DNA from: Leptolyngbya sp. Heron Island J | GTDB lineage: Bacteria > Cyanobacteriota > Cyanobacteriia > Phormidesmidales > Phormidesmidaceae | Reading direction: 5' to 3' | Assembly (NCBI RefSeq): GCF_000482245.1 | Contig: NZ_AWNH01000101.1 | Span: 1-48,721, forward strand | DNA: 48,721 nt | Part shown: piece after piece, positions 27,464 through 37,055 of the stretch | How the letters are laid out: each line of letters begins with the position of its first letter | Numbering within the stretch: the stretch's first letter is position 1 | Position numbers and translations under genes: made by a program | Notes under the pieces: model-generated | Seen by the model: the letters and a program-made list of their open reading frames with translations, nothing else | Told to the model about the DNA's origin: nothing | Databases searched by the model: none

Positions 27464-30400
27464 ATGCAAAAAGTAGATAATCTCGAAGACCTGTACGAAC
27501 TGACCCCCACCCAGCAGGGTATTTTATTCCACAGTTTAATGGCCCCGAATGAGGGCATGTACTGCACCCAGTTTGGCTTTACCCTCCAGGGCGATCTGGC
27601 CATCGACACCTTTTGTCAGGCCTGGGAACAAACTCTCAAGCAGCATTCCATTCTGCGCACGGCCTTTGTGTGGGAAGGCTTGGAAAAACCTCTGCAGATT
27701 GTTCGACGAGAGGTGACGCTACCATTGACTCAGCTGGATTGGCGAGACCGGTCCACCGCTGAGCAACAACAGGATCTAGAAACCTGGCTGCAACAGGATC
27801 GACAGCAGGGGTTTACCCTCTCCCAGGCACCGCTGATGCGGCTGACATTAATCCGCTGGGCCGACACCACCTATCACTGCATTTGGAGTAAGCACCACTT
27901 GCTGCTAGATGGCTGGTCTACGGGCTTAGTTCTGAAGGCCGTACTGACTCGATACGAGGCCCTACGGCAGCACCAGGCACCCGCCCTCACACCGGCACCG
28001 CCCTACCGCGACTATGTGGCCTGGCTCCAGCGGCAAGATTTAGCTCAGGCAGAAAACTTTTGGCGATCGCACCTCCAGGGGTTCATCGCCCCCACCCCCC
28101 TCGGCATTCCCCGCACCCTCAAGGAGTCAGCTGGCACGTCAGACATCGCCAGTGTCAAACACCTGATTAGCCCCGAACTGACACAGACGCTCAAAACCTT
28201 TGCTCGCCAACATCAGCTCACCTTAAATACTCTGGTGCAGGGGGCCTGGGGCCTTTTACTCAGTCGCTACAGCGACGAAACCGATGTGGTGTTTGGGGTG
28301 ACCTCTGCCGGGCGTCCCCCGGACCTGCCTGGGGCCGAGGCTATGGTGGGGCTGTTTATCAACACGCTGCCCGCCCGCGTATCGGTGGATATTGATCAGC
28401 CCTTAGTGCCTTGGCTGCAGTCTATTCAGGAGCAGCAGGCCAGCCTGCGGCAGTACGAATATAGCCCGCTCACACAGGTGCAGCGCTGGAGCGAGGTGCC
28501 CCCTGGCACCGCTCTATTTGACAGCATTGTGGTGTTTGAAAACTACCCAGTTGACCCAGAGCTGCAGGCGGTTTCCCAGGAGAAGGCCACCAACCAGCAG
28601 GCTAAAATCAGCGATATCTACACCACTGAGCGCACCCACTATCCCTTAACCATCGTCGCCCTGACGGATCCGACAGCGGCTCCAGGGGGACTAGAGCTAC
28701 AGGGACTATACGACCCCCAGCAGTTTGACGCCGATAGTATCGAGCGGCTACTGGGGCAGCTGGCCTGCATGCTCAAGGCCATCCCTGACCATGGCACCGC
28801 AGCCCTCGGGGAACTGCCTTGGATGACGGCGGCTGAGCATTTACAGTTGCTCAACTGGGGCCAGGCCCAGGGGAGTTTTCCCAAGCAGCCAGGGCTGATT
28901 GAGCGCTTTATGACCCATGTGGAACAGCGCTCCGATGCCGTGGCCCTCTTAGACGGCGATCGCACCCTCACCTATCAAGACCTCGATCGACGCTCCACCC
29001 AGCTGGCCCACTATCTTGCCCAGCAGGGGGTGACCGCCGAGACCCGAGTGGCGCTGTGCCTGCCCCGGAGTTTGGATTTAATCGTGGCCGCCCTCGGTAT
29101 TCTCAAGGCGGGGGGAGCCTATGTGCCGTTGGATCCCAGCTATCCCACCGAGCGGCTGCGCTGGGTTTTGGCCAACGCAGAACCAACGGTGGTGGTGACG
29201 CTAGCGACAGAAATCGAACGGCTAGGGTTAGCGCCTGAGGCCAGCGTCTGCCTGGACCGCGATGCTGAGGTGATTAACCAGCAGTCCAGCCAGCTAACGC
29301 TACCCACTCCTCAACCGGAGCAGCTGGCCTACATCATTTACACCTCCGGCTCCACCGGGCAGCCCAAGGGGGTGATGGTACGCCATGGCGAAGTGGTGCG
29401 CCTATTTACGGCCACGCAGCAGTGGTTTCAGTTTTCCCATGAGGATATTTGGCCGTTATTCCATTCCTTTGCCTTTGACTTCGCGGTTTGGGAAACGTGG
29501 GGAGCCCTACTCCATGGCGGCCAGCTGGTGATCGTGCCCTATGAGATCAGCCGGTCACCCCAGGCGTTTTACCAATATTTGCAGCAAACAGGGGTGACGG
29601 TGCTGAACCAGACATCAACGGCGTTTCGTCAGCTGATGGCCATAGACGAAGCGGTCCAGGCCCCTCTAGCGCTCAAGTGGGTAATTTTTGGTGGGGAAGC
29701 CCTGGATTTACCCAGCCTCCGACCCTGGTTTGAACGCCATGGCGATCGCACCCCCCAGCTGGTGAACATGTACGGCATCACCGAAACAACGGTGCATGTC
29801 ACCTACCGTCCCCTCAGCCAACAGGATACCTTTGCCTCCACCAGTATGATTGGCGGTCCCATTCCTGATTTAGCCCTCTATGTACTCGACCGGCACCGAC
29901 AGCTGGTGCCGGTGGGGGTGCCAGGGGAGCTTTATGTGGCGGGAGCCGGAGTGTCCCTGGGTTATTTGAACCGCCCAGAGCTAACGGCAGAGCGCTTTTT
30001 AGAAAATCCGTTTGATCCGCATCTAGGCAAGATGTATCGGACCGGCGATCAGGTGCGGTGGCGCTCCGACGGCGATCTCGATTATCTGGGCCGCTTGGAC
30101 AATCAGGTGAAGCTGCGCGGTTTTCGCATTGAGCTAGGGGAAATTGAGGCAGCAATCAACCAGCATCCGGCAATCCGGGAAGCAACGGTAATCCTGCGCC
30201 ATGACCCACCAGCTCAGCCACGACTAGTGGCCTACACGGTCTATCGCGATGCCCCCCTCAGCGAAGGTGAACTGCGCCAGTGGCTCAAGGGCAAACTGCC
30301 GGACTACATGGTGCCAGTCGCCATGGTGACTCTGCCCGCGTTTCCCCTCACTCCCAACGGCAAACTCGACCGGCGGCAGCTGCCTGCCCCCAGTAGCGAG

Positions 30401-30754
30401 CGCCCATCCCTGCCCGTGGCCTATGCCGGTCCCCAATCGGAGCAGGAACAAACCATTGTGGGCATCTGGCAGGATCTGCTGCAGCTAGACACCGTGGGTA
30501 TCCATGACAGCTTCTTTGACCTGGGGGGGGATTCCCTGGGACTGATGCAGCTGCATCACCGGCTGCAGACAGAGCTAAAGACATCGTTTGAGCTGATGGA
30601 TCTGTTTCGGTATCCCACGGTGCATGACTTTGCTGAATTCCTTAGCACCCAAGCTCCCGCTGAGCCTAAGCCAGCGGCTGCCCCCCAGCGGCAGCAAGGA
30701 AAATCCCGTCTGCAGCAACAGCGGCAGCGCCGCCAGCCCTCTAGCACTCGCTAG
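27464..30754 (+). CDS. NRPS, C (DCL type) - A (Thr) - T
   Basis: A 1096-residue module. The C domain opens with YELTPTQQGILFHSL, the form typical of D-accepting (DCL) domains, matching the E domain at the end of the previous protein; its catalytic motif is HHLLLDG (near residue 144). The A domain has YTSGSTGQPKG (near 625), MYGITETTVH and YRTGDQV. Pocket residues aligned to GrsA read D-F-W-N-I-G-M-V-H, the known threonine code. The T domain (LGGDSL near 1020) is followed by a basic Gln/Arg tail (QQQRQRRQPSSTR), probably a docking element. The product carrier should pass a peptidyl-Thr chain to the PKS encoded next. Confidence 0.93.
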   Translation: MQKVDNLEDLYELTPTQQGILFHSLMAPNEGMYCTQFGFTLQGDLAIDTFCQAWEQTLKQHSILRTAFVWEGLEKPLQIVRREVTLPLTQLDWRDRSTAEQQQDLETWLQQDRQQGFTLSQAPLMRLTLIRWADTTYHCIWSKHHLLLDGWSTGLVLKAVLTRYEALRQHQAPALTPAPPYRDYVAWLQRQDLAQAENFWRSHLQGFIAPTPLGIPRTLKESAGTSDIASVKHLISPELTQTLKTFARQHQLTLNTLVQGAWGLLLSRYSDETDVVFGVTSAGRPPDLPGAEAMVGLFINTLPARVSVDIDQPLVPWLQSIQEQQASLRQYEYSPLTQVQRWSEVPPGTALFDSIVVFENYPVDPELQAVSQEKATNQQAKISDIYTTERTHYPLTIVALTDPTAAPGGLELQGLYDPQQFDADSIERLLGQLACMLKAIPDHGTAALGELPWMTAAEHLQLLNWGQAQGSFPKQPGLIERFMTHVEQRSDAVALLDGDRTLTYQDLDRRSTQLAHYLAQQGVTAETRVALCLPRSLDLIVAALGILKAGGAYVPLDPSYPTERLRWVLANAEPTVVVTLATEIERLGLAPEASVCLDRDAEVINQQSSQLTLPTPQPEQLAYIIYTSGSTGQPKGVMVRHGEVVRLFTATQQWFQFSHEDIWPLFHSFAFDFAVWETWGALLHGGQLVIVPYEISRSPQAFYQYLQQTGVTVLNQTSTAFRQLMAIDEAVQAPLALKWVIFGGEALDLPSLRPWFERHGDRTPQLVNMYGITETTVHVTYRPLSQQDTFASTSMIGGPIPDLALYVLDRHRQLVPVGVPGELYVAGAGVSLGYLNRPELTAERFLENPFDPHLGKMYRTGDQVRWRSDGDLDYLGRLDNQVKLRGFRIELGEIEAAINQHPAIREATVILRHDPPAQPRLVAYTVYRDAPLSEGELRQWLKGKLPDYMVPVAMVTLPAFPLTPNGKLDRRQLPAPSSERPSLPVAYAGPQSEQEQTIVGIWQDLLQLDTVGIHDSFFDLGGDSLGLMQLHHRLQTELKTSFELMDLFRYPTVHDFAEFLSTQAPAEPKPAAAPQRQQGKSRLQQQRQRRQPSSTR

Positions 30755-30788
30755 GAAGTCGGAGTTCGGAGTTCGGAATTCGGAATTG
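30754..30788 (+). repeat. Heptanucleotide tandem repeat (STRR-like), five units
   Basis: Five 7-bp units run without gaps: GGAAGTC, GGAGTTC, GGAGTTC, GGAATTC, GGAATTG. The first unit can pair with GACTTCC at 30800-30806. Degenerate heptamer repeats are well known in cyanobacteria. It sits between NRPS and PKS genes of one operon and overlaps the last base of the NRPS stop. Confidence 0.8.
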
Positions 30789-30866
30789 CCTCCCTTTCTG
30801 ACTTCCGCCTTCCGCCCTAGCCGAAATTTCTTGATTTAAGTTGATACCCCTTATTTCAGACTCACC

Positions 30867-33800
30867 ATGACGACTCACTACACGGGCTTAGAAACCGCCG
30901 TTATTGGGATGGCCGGTCGCTTTCCCGGTGCCCCCACCCTGGCTGATTTTTGGCACAACTTACAAAACGGCGTGGAATCGGTCTCCTTCTTTTCGGAGAA
31001 GGAACTGCTGGATGCGGGCATTGAGGCAGCCACGGTGAAGCAGCCTAACTATGTCAAAGCCCGCGCCATTCTCGAAAATGCCGATGTGTTTGATGCCGGG
31101 TTCTTTGGCCTTAGCCCCCGCGATGCCGAAATCCTTGACCCCCAACAGCGGGTGTTTTTAGAAACGGCCTGGGCCGCCCTCGAAACCGCTGGATACGACC
31201 CTCAACGGTTTGGGGGAGCCATCGGCATTTACGGCGGGGCCACCCTCAGCAGCTATTTATTTAATCTCTACAGCAATCCCCACCTGATGCAGACCGTGGG
31301 TCAGTTTCCCCTGGTGCTGGGCAATGGTCGGGAGTTTCTGACGACGCGGACCTCCTATTTGATGAATTTGCAGGGGCCGAGTGTGAATGTGCAAACGGCT
31401 TGTTCCACGGCGCTGGTGGCGGTTCACCTGGCAAACCAGGCCCTGCTCAGTGGCGAATGCGATCTGGCCCTGGCGGGTGGGGTTTCGATTCGGATGCCTC
31501 TAAAGGGGGGATATGTCTATCAGGAGGGGGGAATTTCCTCCCCGGATGGCCACTGCCGCGCCTTTGATGTTAGTGCCAAGGGCACGGTGGGCGGCAGCGG
31601 GGCCGGGATGCTGGTGCTCAAGCGGCTGGAGGATGCCCTGGCGGATCGCGATACGATCCATGGCGTGATTAAGGGGTCCGCCATCAACAACGACGGCTCC
31701 GCCAAAATGAGCTACACAGCTCCCCGCATTGAAGGCCAGGCGACGGTGATTCGGACAGCCCAGCAGGTGGCGGAGGTGGAGCCGGAGAGCATTCAATATA
31801 TCGAGGCCCACGGGACGGGAACGATTTTGGGTGACCCCATCGAAGTGGCGGCCCTAACCCAGGCGTTTCAAACGGCGCAGCGGGGATATTGCGCCCTGGG
31901 GTCGGTGAAGACCAATATTGGCCACCTGGATGCAGCGGCAGGGGCGGCGGGGTTGATTAAAACCTTGCTGTCGCTAAAGCAGCGGCAGATTCCCCCCAGT
32001 CTGCATTTTGAATCGGCTAACCCCCAGATTGACTTTGACCACAGTCCGTTTTACGTCAATGATCAGCTGCAGCCCTGGCCCGAGCAGCCCGATAGCCCCA
32101 GGCGAGCGGGGGTAAGCTCCTTTGGCATGGGGGGCACCAACGCCCATGTGATTGTGGAGGAAGCGCCTCCGGTGGCGGCCACTAGTGCCTCCCGCCCCTG
32201 GCAGCTGTTGCTGTGGTCGGCTAAAACCGAGACCGCTCTGGACGCAGCGACTCAGCAGTTGGGCCCGGCGTTAGAACAAGTGGATTTGGCCGATGCGGCC
32301 CATACTCTCCAGGTGGGGCGTCAGGCCTTTACACATCGGCGGATGATGGTGTGTTGCGATCGCACCGATGCCCTCACCGTTCTCAATGGGGCAACGTCCC
32401 AGCGGTTAAAATCCAACATCGCCCCTGACACCGTCCCCCAGGTGGTGTTTCTGCTACCGGGCCAGGGAGCCCAGCATGTGGGCATGGGGCAACAGCTCTA
32501 CGAAACGGAGCCCACTTTCCGCCAGGTGATTGATCGCGGAGCCGAACTGCTGCTGCCCCACCTGGGTCTAGATATTCGGCAGATACTCTACCCAGACGAT
32601 GGCCAGATGGCCGAGGCAACGGAACAGATTTGCCGCACCGACATCGCCCAGCCAGCCCTATTTCTGGTGGAATATGCCCTGGCCCAGCTGTGGCAAGAGT
32701 GGGGCGTTACCCCCAAAGCGTTTATCGGTCATAGTCTCGGGGAATATGTGGCCGCCTGTCTGGCGGGGGTGGCGGATTTAGCCACCATGCTGCCCCTGGT
32801 GGCATTACGCGGACGGTTAATGGCCCAGCAGCCAGAGGGTGCGATGTTGAGCATCGCCCAACCCGCCCACCAGATCAAGGCTCAACTGCCTGAGGATCTG
32901 GTTTTAGCAGCGGACAATGCCCCAGAACTCTGCGTCGTGGCCGGACCTAGTCAGGCCATCGACCTCTACCAACAACAGCTAGAGGTCCAGGAAATTCCTT
33001 GCCGCCGCCTCAAAACTTCCCATGCCTTCCATTCACCGCTGATGGCCGGTGTTTTAGAACCGTTGCGTCAACAGCTGAGCCAAATTGCGCTCAAGCCTCC
33101 CAAAAAACTTTGGATTTCCAACCTGACGGGCACCTGGATTACCCCCGAACAAGCCACCGATCCAGACTACTGGGTGCAGCATCTGCGGCAGCCGGTGCAG
33201 TTTCGCGCCGGTCTGGAAACCCTCAACCATGACCGGTCGCTGCTGCTAGAAGTCGGGCCGGGGCAGACCCTAACCACCCTGGCTCGTCAGCATGCCCTGA
33301 AAACCCCATCCATCATTCCATCCCTACGGCACCCCCGCGATCCTCAGCCGGATCTCGCCTGTTTGCTATCGGCGGTGGGGCAGCTGTGGCTCGCCAATGT
33401 TGCTATTAACTGGCAAGGCTTTTATGCCCATGAGCAGCGACGGCGGGTGCCCTTACCCACCTATCCCTTTGAACGGCAGCGCTACTGGGTTGAGGCCCAG
33501 CCTTTAGCCACGGCCCCCCAGCCCGTGCTACAGAAAAAGCCCGATGTGGCTGACTGGTTTTATCTACCGGAGTGGCAGCGTTCTCACCTAAGACCGGCGG
33601 TAAAGGCCACCGCGTCTGACCAGGCGTGGCTGTTATTCGTAGATGACACTGCCTTGGGCCAGGGGATTGTTCAGCAGTTAACGGCTACTACGGTCACAGT
33701 CCACACAGGAGCCAGCTTTGAGCGCTTAGATGAGCATACTTTTACAGTCAATCCCCATCGCCCTGAAGACTATCGAGCCCTGCTTAATGCTTTGGGAGAA

Positions 33801-35447
33801 TATCGTCCCAACGAAATTCTGCACGGTTGGGGCCTGACCTCAGCTACCGAATTTGACGAGATTCAAGCCCAGGGCTGCCAGAGTTTGCTGTATTTGACCC
33901 AGGCGTTAACCCAATGTGGTTGGCACCATGACCTGCGGCTAACGGTGATGGCCGCCAATATTTTGAACGTTACCGGGACTGAATCCCTGTCTCCTGCCCA
34001 CGCCACCATCCTTGGCCCCTGCACCGTGATTCCCCAGGAATATCGGCAAATTACCAGCCGTATGGTGGACTGGCCGGTGGATGCCGATAGCCCTACGGAT
34101 CTAAAAGTGCTGCTGGCGGAGCTGACTGCTGAGCCCGATGAACCGACGGTGGCCTATCGCCATGGAATGCGGTGGGTACAGCGTTTTACCCCCATGCCCC
34201 TACCGGAGGCAGAGCCAGCACTGCTGCGGCAACAGGGTGTCTATTTCATTACCGGTGGTCTGGGGAATGTGGGTCTGACACTGGCCGCGTCTCTCGCCCC
34301 CTGGCAGGCCAAGGTTGCTCTCCTGAGTCGGCGTAGCTTGCCCGATCGGTCTGAGTGGCCCGCCTATTTAAAAAATGCGCCCACCGATCCGATCTGCGAC
34401 AAAATTCGCCAGATTCAGACCATGGAAGCTGCTGGGCTAGAGGTGCTTATCCTTGCAGCCGATGTGGCTGATGCCGAACGGCTACGCTCGGCGATCGCAC
34501 AAACTGAAGCCCGTTTTGGCCGCCTCAACGGTGTGATTCATGCTGCTGGTGCTGTTGGTGAGCAGGCCTTTCGTATGATTGCAGAAACGGGTAAAGCTGA
34601 ACTCGAACAACAATTTCAGGCCAAAGTTACCGGGCTACAAAACCTGGCGGTGGCCCTAGAGGGCAAATCCCTGGACTTCGGCTTGCTCTGTTCTTCGTTA
34701 GCCTCAGTTTTGGGCGGGTTAGGGTTTGCCGCCTACAGCGCCGCCAACTACTTTATGGATGCTTTTGCTCAGCAGCAGTCTAAAGCAGCCTCCTTTACCT
34801 GGATGAGCATCAACTGGGATGGTTGGCGTTTTCAACCGGACGAGCATCCAGAGCTGGGGCAGACCATGGCCGATTTTGCCCTTACTCCGGCGGAGGGCAG
34901 CGCCGTTTGGCAACGGTTGTTTGCCTATGCCACCGTGCCGCAAATGATTGTCTCCACAGGGGACCTCAAGGCACGCCAGCAGCAGTGGCAGTCAGCGCCA
35001 CCGATGGCTACTGACGAGGCTAACCGTCCTCAGTATGATCGCCCGGCCCTAGCCGGTGACTACCAGGCGGCCACCACCCCCTTAGAACAGGAAGTGGTGG
35101 AGATTTGGGAGTCATTTTTAGGCATTCGCCCCATCGGTATTGACGATAGCTTCTTTGAACTGGGGGGGCATTCCCTACTGGCTACCCAGATTATGGTGCA
35201 TCTGCGGCAGCAGTTTCAGGTGGATATTCCCCTGCGCTGCTTGTTTGATAACCCAACGGTGGCTGGTCTGGCCGATGCGATTGTTCAGCACCAAAGTGAG
35301 AATCAGCCGGTGGTGGATGCGATCGCACCCCTTCCCAGGTTTGAAAGCTCAGAAATCCAGCAGTTACTAGATCAGCTCGATCAGCTGCCCGAATCCAAGG
35401 TGGATGAACTGCTCCACCAATTTTCCCAATTGCCAAACCTAACGTAG
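30867..35447 (+). CDS. Type I PKS module, KS-AT-KR-ACP
   Basis: A 1526-residue module. The KS has the active Cys in TACSTALVAVH (near residue 178), with EAHGTGTILGDP and KTNIGHLDAAAG supplying the histidines. The AT has GHSLGEYVA (near 622) and HAFH, the form associated with malonyl-CoA. After a structural stretch comes a KR with TGGLGNVG (near 1128), LLCSSLASVLG and YSAAN (near 1290), so catalytic Ser, Tyr and Asn are present. There is no DH or ER. The ACP has LGGHSL (near 1432), followed by a 45-residue acidic/Leu-rich tail and no thioesterase. It should extend peptidyl-Thr by two carbons and reduce the ketone to an alcohol. Confidence 0.93.
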   Translation: MTTHYTGLETAVIGMAGRFPGAPTLADFWHNLQNGVESVSFFSEKELLDAGIEAATVKQPNYVKARAILENADVFDAGFFGLSPRDAEILDPQQRVFLETAWAALETAGYDPQRFGGAIGIYGGATLSSYLFNLYSNPHLMQTVGQFPLVLGNGREFLTTRTSYLMNLQGPSVNVQTACSTALVAVHLANQALLSGECDLALAGGVSIRMPLKGGYVYQEGGISSPDGHCRAFDVSAKGTVGGSGAGMLVLKRLEDALADRDTIHGVIKGSAINNDGSAKMSYTAPRIEGQATVIRTAQQVAEVEPESIQYIEAHGTGTILGDPIEVAALTQAFQTAQRGYCALGSVKTNIGHLDAAAGAAGLIKTLLSLKQRQIPPSLHFESANPQIDFDHSPFYVNDQLQPWPEQPDSPRRAGVSSFGMGGTNAHVIVEEAPPVAATSASRPWQLLLWSAKTETALDAATQQLGPALEQVDLADAAHTLQVGRQAFTHRRMMVCCDRTDALTVLNGATSQRLKSNIAPDTVPQVVFLLPGQGAQHVGMGQQLYETEPTFRQVIDRGAELLLPHLGLDIRQILYPDDGQMAEATEQICRTDIAQPALFLVEYALAQLWQEWGVTPKAFIGHSLGEYVAACLAGVADLATMLPLVALRGRLMAQQPEGAMLSIAQPAHQIKAQLPEDLVLAADNAPELCVVAGPSQAIDLYQQQLEVQEIPCRRLKTSHAFHSPLMAGVLEPLRQQLSQIALKPPKKLWISNLTGTWITPEQATDPDYWVQHLRQPVQFRAGLETLNHDRSLLLEVGPGQTLTTLARQHALKTPSIIPSLRHPRDPQPDLACLLSAVGQLWLANVAINWQGFYAHEQRRRVPLPTYPFERQRYWVEAQPLATAPQPVLQKKPDVADWFYLPEWQRSHLRPAVKATASDQAWLLFVDDTALGQGIVQQLTATTVTVHTGASFERLDEHTFTVNPHRPEDYRALLNALGEYRPNEILHGWGLTSATEFDEIQAQGCQSLLYLTQALTQCGWHHDLRLTVMAANILNVTGTESLSPAHATILGPCTVIPQEYRQITSRMVDWPVDADSPTDLKVLLAELTAEPDEPTVAYRHGMRWVQRFTPMPLPEAEPALLRQQGVYFITGGLGNVGLTLAASLAPWQAKVALLSRRSLPDRSEWPAYLKNAPTDPICDKIRQIQTMEAAGLEVLILAADVADAERLRSAIAQTEARFGRLNGVIHAAGAVGEQAFRMIAETGKAELEQQFQAKVTGLQNLAVALEGKSLDFGLLCSSLASVLGGLGFAAYSAANYFMDAFAQQQSKAASFTWMSINWDGWRFQPDEHPELGQTMADFALTPAEGSAVWQRLFAYATVPQMIVSTGDLKARQQQWQSAPPMATDEANRPQYDRPALAGDYQAATTPLEQEVVEIWESFLGIRPIGIDDSFFELGGHSLLATQIMVHLRQQFQVDIPLRCLFDNPTVAGLADAIVQHQSENQPVVDAIAPLPRFESSEIQQLLDQLDQLPESKVDELLHQFSQLPNLT

Positions 35448-35464
35448 TTTCTGCACCTTCCACC

Positions 35465-36223
35465 ATGATTACCACCCCTGACACCAGTCGCTGGCTCCGA
35501 CGAGGTACCCCCAATCCCAATGCGTCCCTGCGCTGTTTCTGTTTGCCCTATGCCGGGGGCAGCGCCCGCATTTTCCAAACCTGGAGCCAGTCTCTGCCGG
35601 ACAATGTTGAGGTGTGTGCCCTCGAACTGCCGGGGCACGGCACCCGACTCACCGAACAGCCTTTTGACAATTGGGATCTAGTTCTGGAGGCTATCTCCCA
35701 GGTGATTTTGCCCCTTTGCGATCGCCCCTTTGTTTTCTTTGGCCATAGCATGGGGGCCTTGACCAGTTTTGAGCTGGCCCGCTATTGCCGCCGCCACAAT
35801 TTGCCGATGCCCAGTCATCTTTATGTGTCTGGGCATCGTGCTCCCCAGCTGCCCGACCCGGAAGAGCCGGTGCACAATCTGCCTGAACAGGCCTTTCGAG
35901 AGAAACTCACCCGGCTGCAGGGCACCCCACCAGCGGTGCTAAATAACGAAGAGTTTATGGCGATGCTGTTGCCGGTGTTACGGGCTGATTTTACCCTGTG
36001 TGAGACCTATAGCTATGCGCCAGAGCCGCCCCTGCCCTGCCCCATTACCGCTTTTGGGGGCACCCAAGATCCCACCACCCAGCGGGGCCGTCTGCGGGCT
36101 TGGAGATCACAAACCCAGGCAAAGTTCACCCGCCATGTATTACCGGGCAAACACTTTTTTATTCATGCAGAACAGGCTTCTCTCCTCAATCATTTAAAGA
36201 TCAGTTTGCTTGCACATGAATAA
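35465..36223 (+). CDS. Stand-alone (type II) thioesterase
   Basis: A 252-residue alpha/beta hydrolase with RCFCLPYAGGSARIF at the N terminus, the nucleophile elbow GHSMGA (Ser95), an Asp near 202 (GGTQDP) and His230 (PGKHFFIH). This is the usual layout of type II thioesterases that clear misprimed carriers (family knowledge). It follows the PKS gene by 17 bases and ends the operon. Because the terminal PKS module has no thioesterase of its own, this enzyme might also release the final product; that is inference. The N-terminal 15 residues vary in the family, and the ATG at 35465 is accepted. Confidence 0.9.
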   Translation: MITTPDTSRWLRRGTPNPNASLRCFCLPYAGGSARIFQTWSQSLPDNVEVCALELPGHGTRLTEQPFDNWDLVLEAISQVILPLCDRPFVFFGHSMGALTSFELARYCRRHNLPMPSHLYVSGHRAPQLPDPEEPVHNLPEQAFREKLTRLQGTPPAVLNNEEFMAMLLPVLRADFTLCETYSYAPEPPLPCPITAFGGTQDPTTQRGRLRAWRSQTQAKFTRHVLPGKHFFIHAEQASLLNHLKISLLAHE

Positions 36224-36416
36224 AATCTTAGTCAGCAAATATGTCCAGGAAAGATCTCTGGAAATCAGCTCCATGCAATGCATTACCTCATCCTAAATCC
36301 TTCTCCTCACAGGGGAAGGACTTTGACTCTGGCTCCCTCTCCCCCTCTCCCGTGTATATATATCTCGCAAGTGAGCTCAAATCCTGCATTACCCCCTTAA
36401 TCCACCCTTGGCAAGG

Positions 36417-36532
36417 CTACCGTGCACACACATCTAGGGATCTAGCCTGAAAAGTGGCTCCAGACGCTGCATTTGCCCTCATCCTAAATCCTTCTCCCTC
36501 AGGGAGAAGGACTTTGAGGTAAGTCCCCCCTT
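36417..36532. repeat. MITE-like element, truncated copy
   Basis: It begins with the same terminal sequence as the other copies (CTACCGTGCACACACA, 36417-36432) and contains CCCTCATCCTAAATCC and the hairpin CTTCTCCCTCAGGGAGAAG. Its right end is missing where the next copy begins at 36533, suggesting one element interrupts or replaces part of another. Confidence 0.65.
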
Positions 36533-36947
36533 CTACTGTGTATACATATCTAGAAGATAATGGCCTAAAAGTTGCTCCTGGGTTGGGGGGAGGGCATTCT
36601 GGGAAAACTGCTGCTATGGAAAACCTCTCACGCTTAGCCGGATACCATCGACGCATACCCGAACAGCTTCTCTATCGAGCCAGAGCACTCAGACAGCAGC
36701 AGACCCCTGATGCAGGCAAACGGCTTGACCGTTTTACGATTTGCCAATGCCAGCGTTCTGGACAATTTACCGACAGTGCTCACCTAATTGACAGTCATTT
36801 GCTAAAGTCCTGCTTCCCGCAGGAGAAGGATTTAGAGCGAGAGCCAGAGTCAAAGTCCCTCTCCCGCAGGGCGAGGGATTTAGGGAGAGGGCCAACTCGA
36901 GTGCTAATACTCTCAGCCATTGTCTCTGACTTATGTATACACAGTAG
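36533..36947. repeat. MITE-like element with perfect 16-bp terminal inverted repeats
   Basis: CTACTGTGTATACATA at 36533-36548 is exactly matched in reverse complement by TATGTATACACAGTAG at 36932-36947. The inside includes two further self-complementary blocks near 36808-36835 and 36858-36885 built of AAAGTCC...GGATTTAG words. No transposase is encoded. Confidence 0.75.
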
Positions 36948-37055
36948 GGGAGAGGGCTGGGGTGAGGGCTATCCGAACATCAGTAAAGTCAAAACTGTTT
37001 GGTCCCCAGGCCTGAGGTGGTGGTGGCTTCGATGGTTTACATCAGTGGGTCAATT

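Larger units (their letters stand above)
36224..37055. other. Repeat-filled region between convergent operons
   Basis: About 830 bases separate the thioesterase stop from the stop of the leftward PKS gene. Almost the whole stretch is made of copies or parts of the MITE-like family seen at 16595-16810. A copy without an intact left end spans about 36245-36366, a second begins with CTACCGTGCACACACA at 36417, and a third has perfect ends (listed separately). The open frames crossing it, including one of 178 codons at 36538-37074, follow the repeats and look non-coding. Confidence 0.7.
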
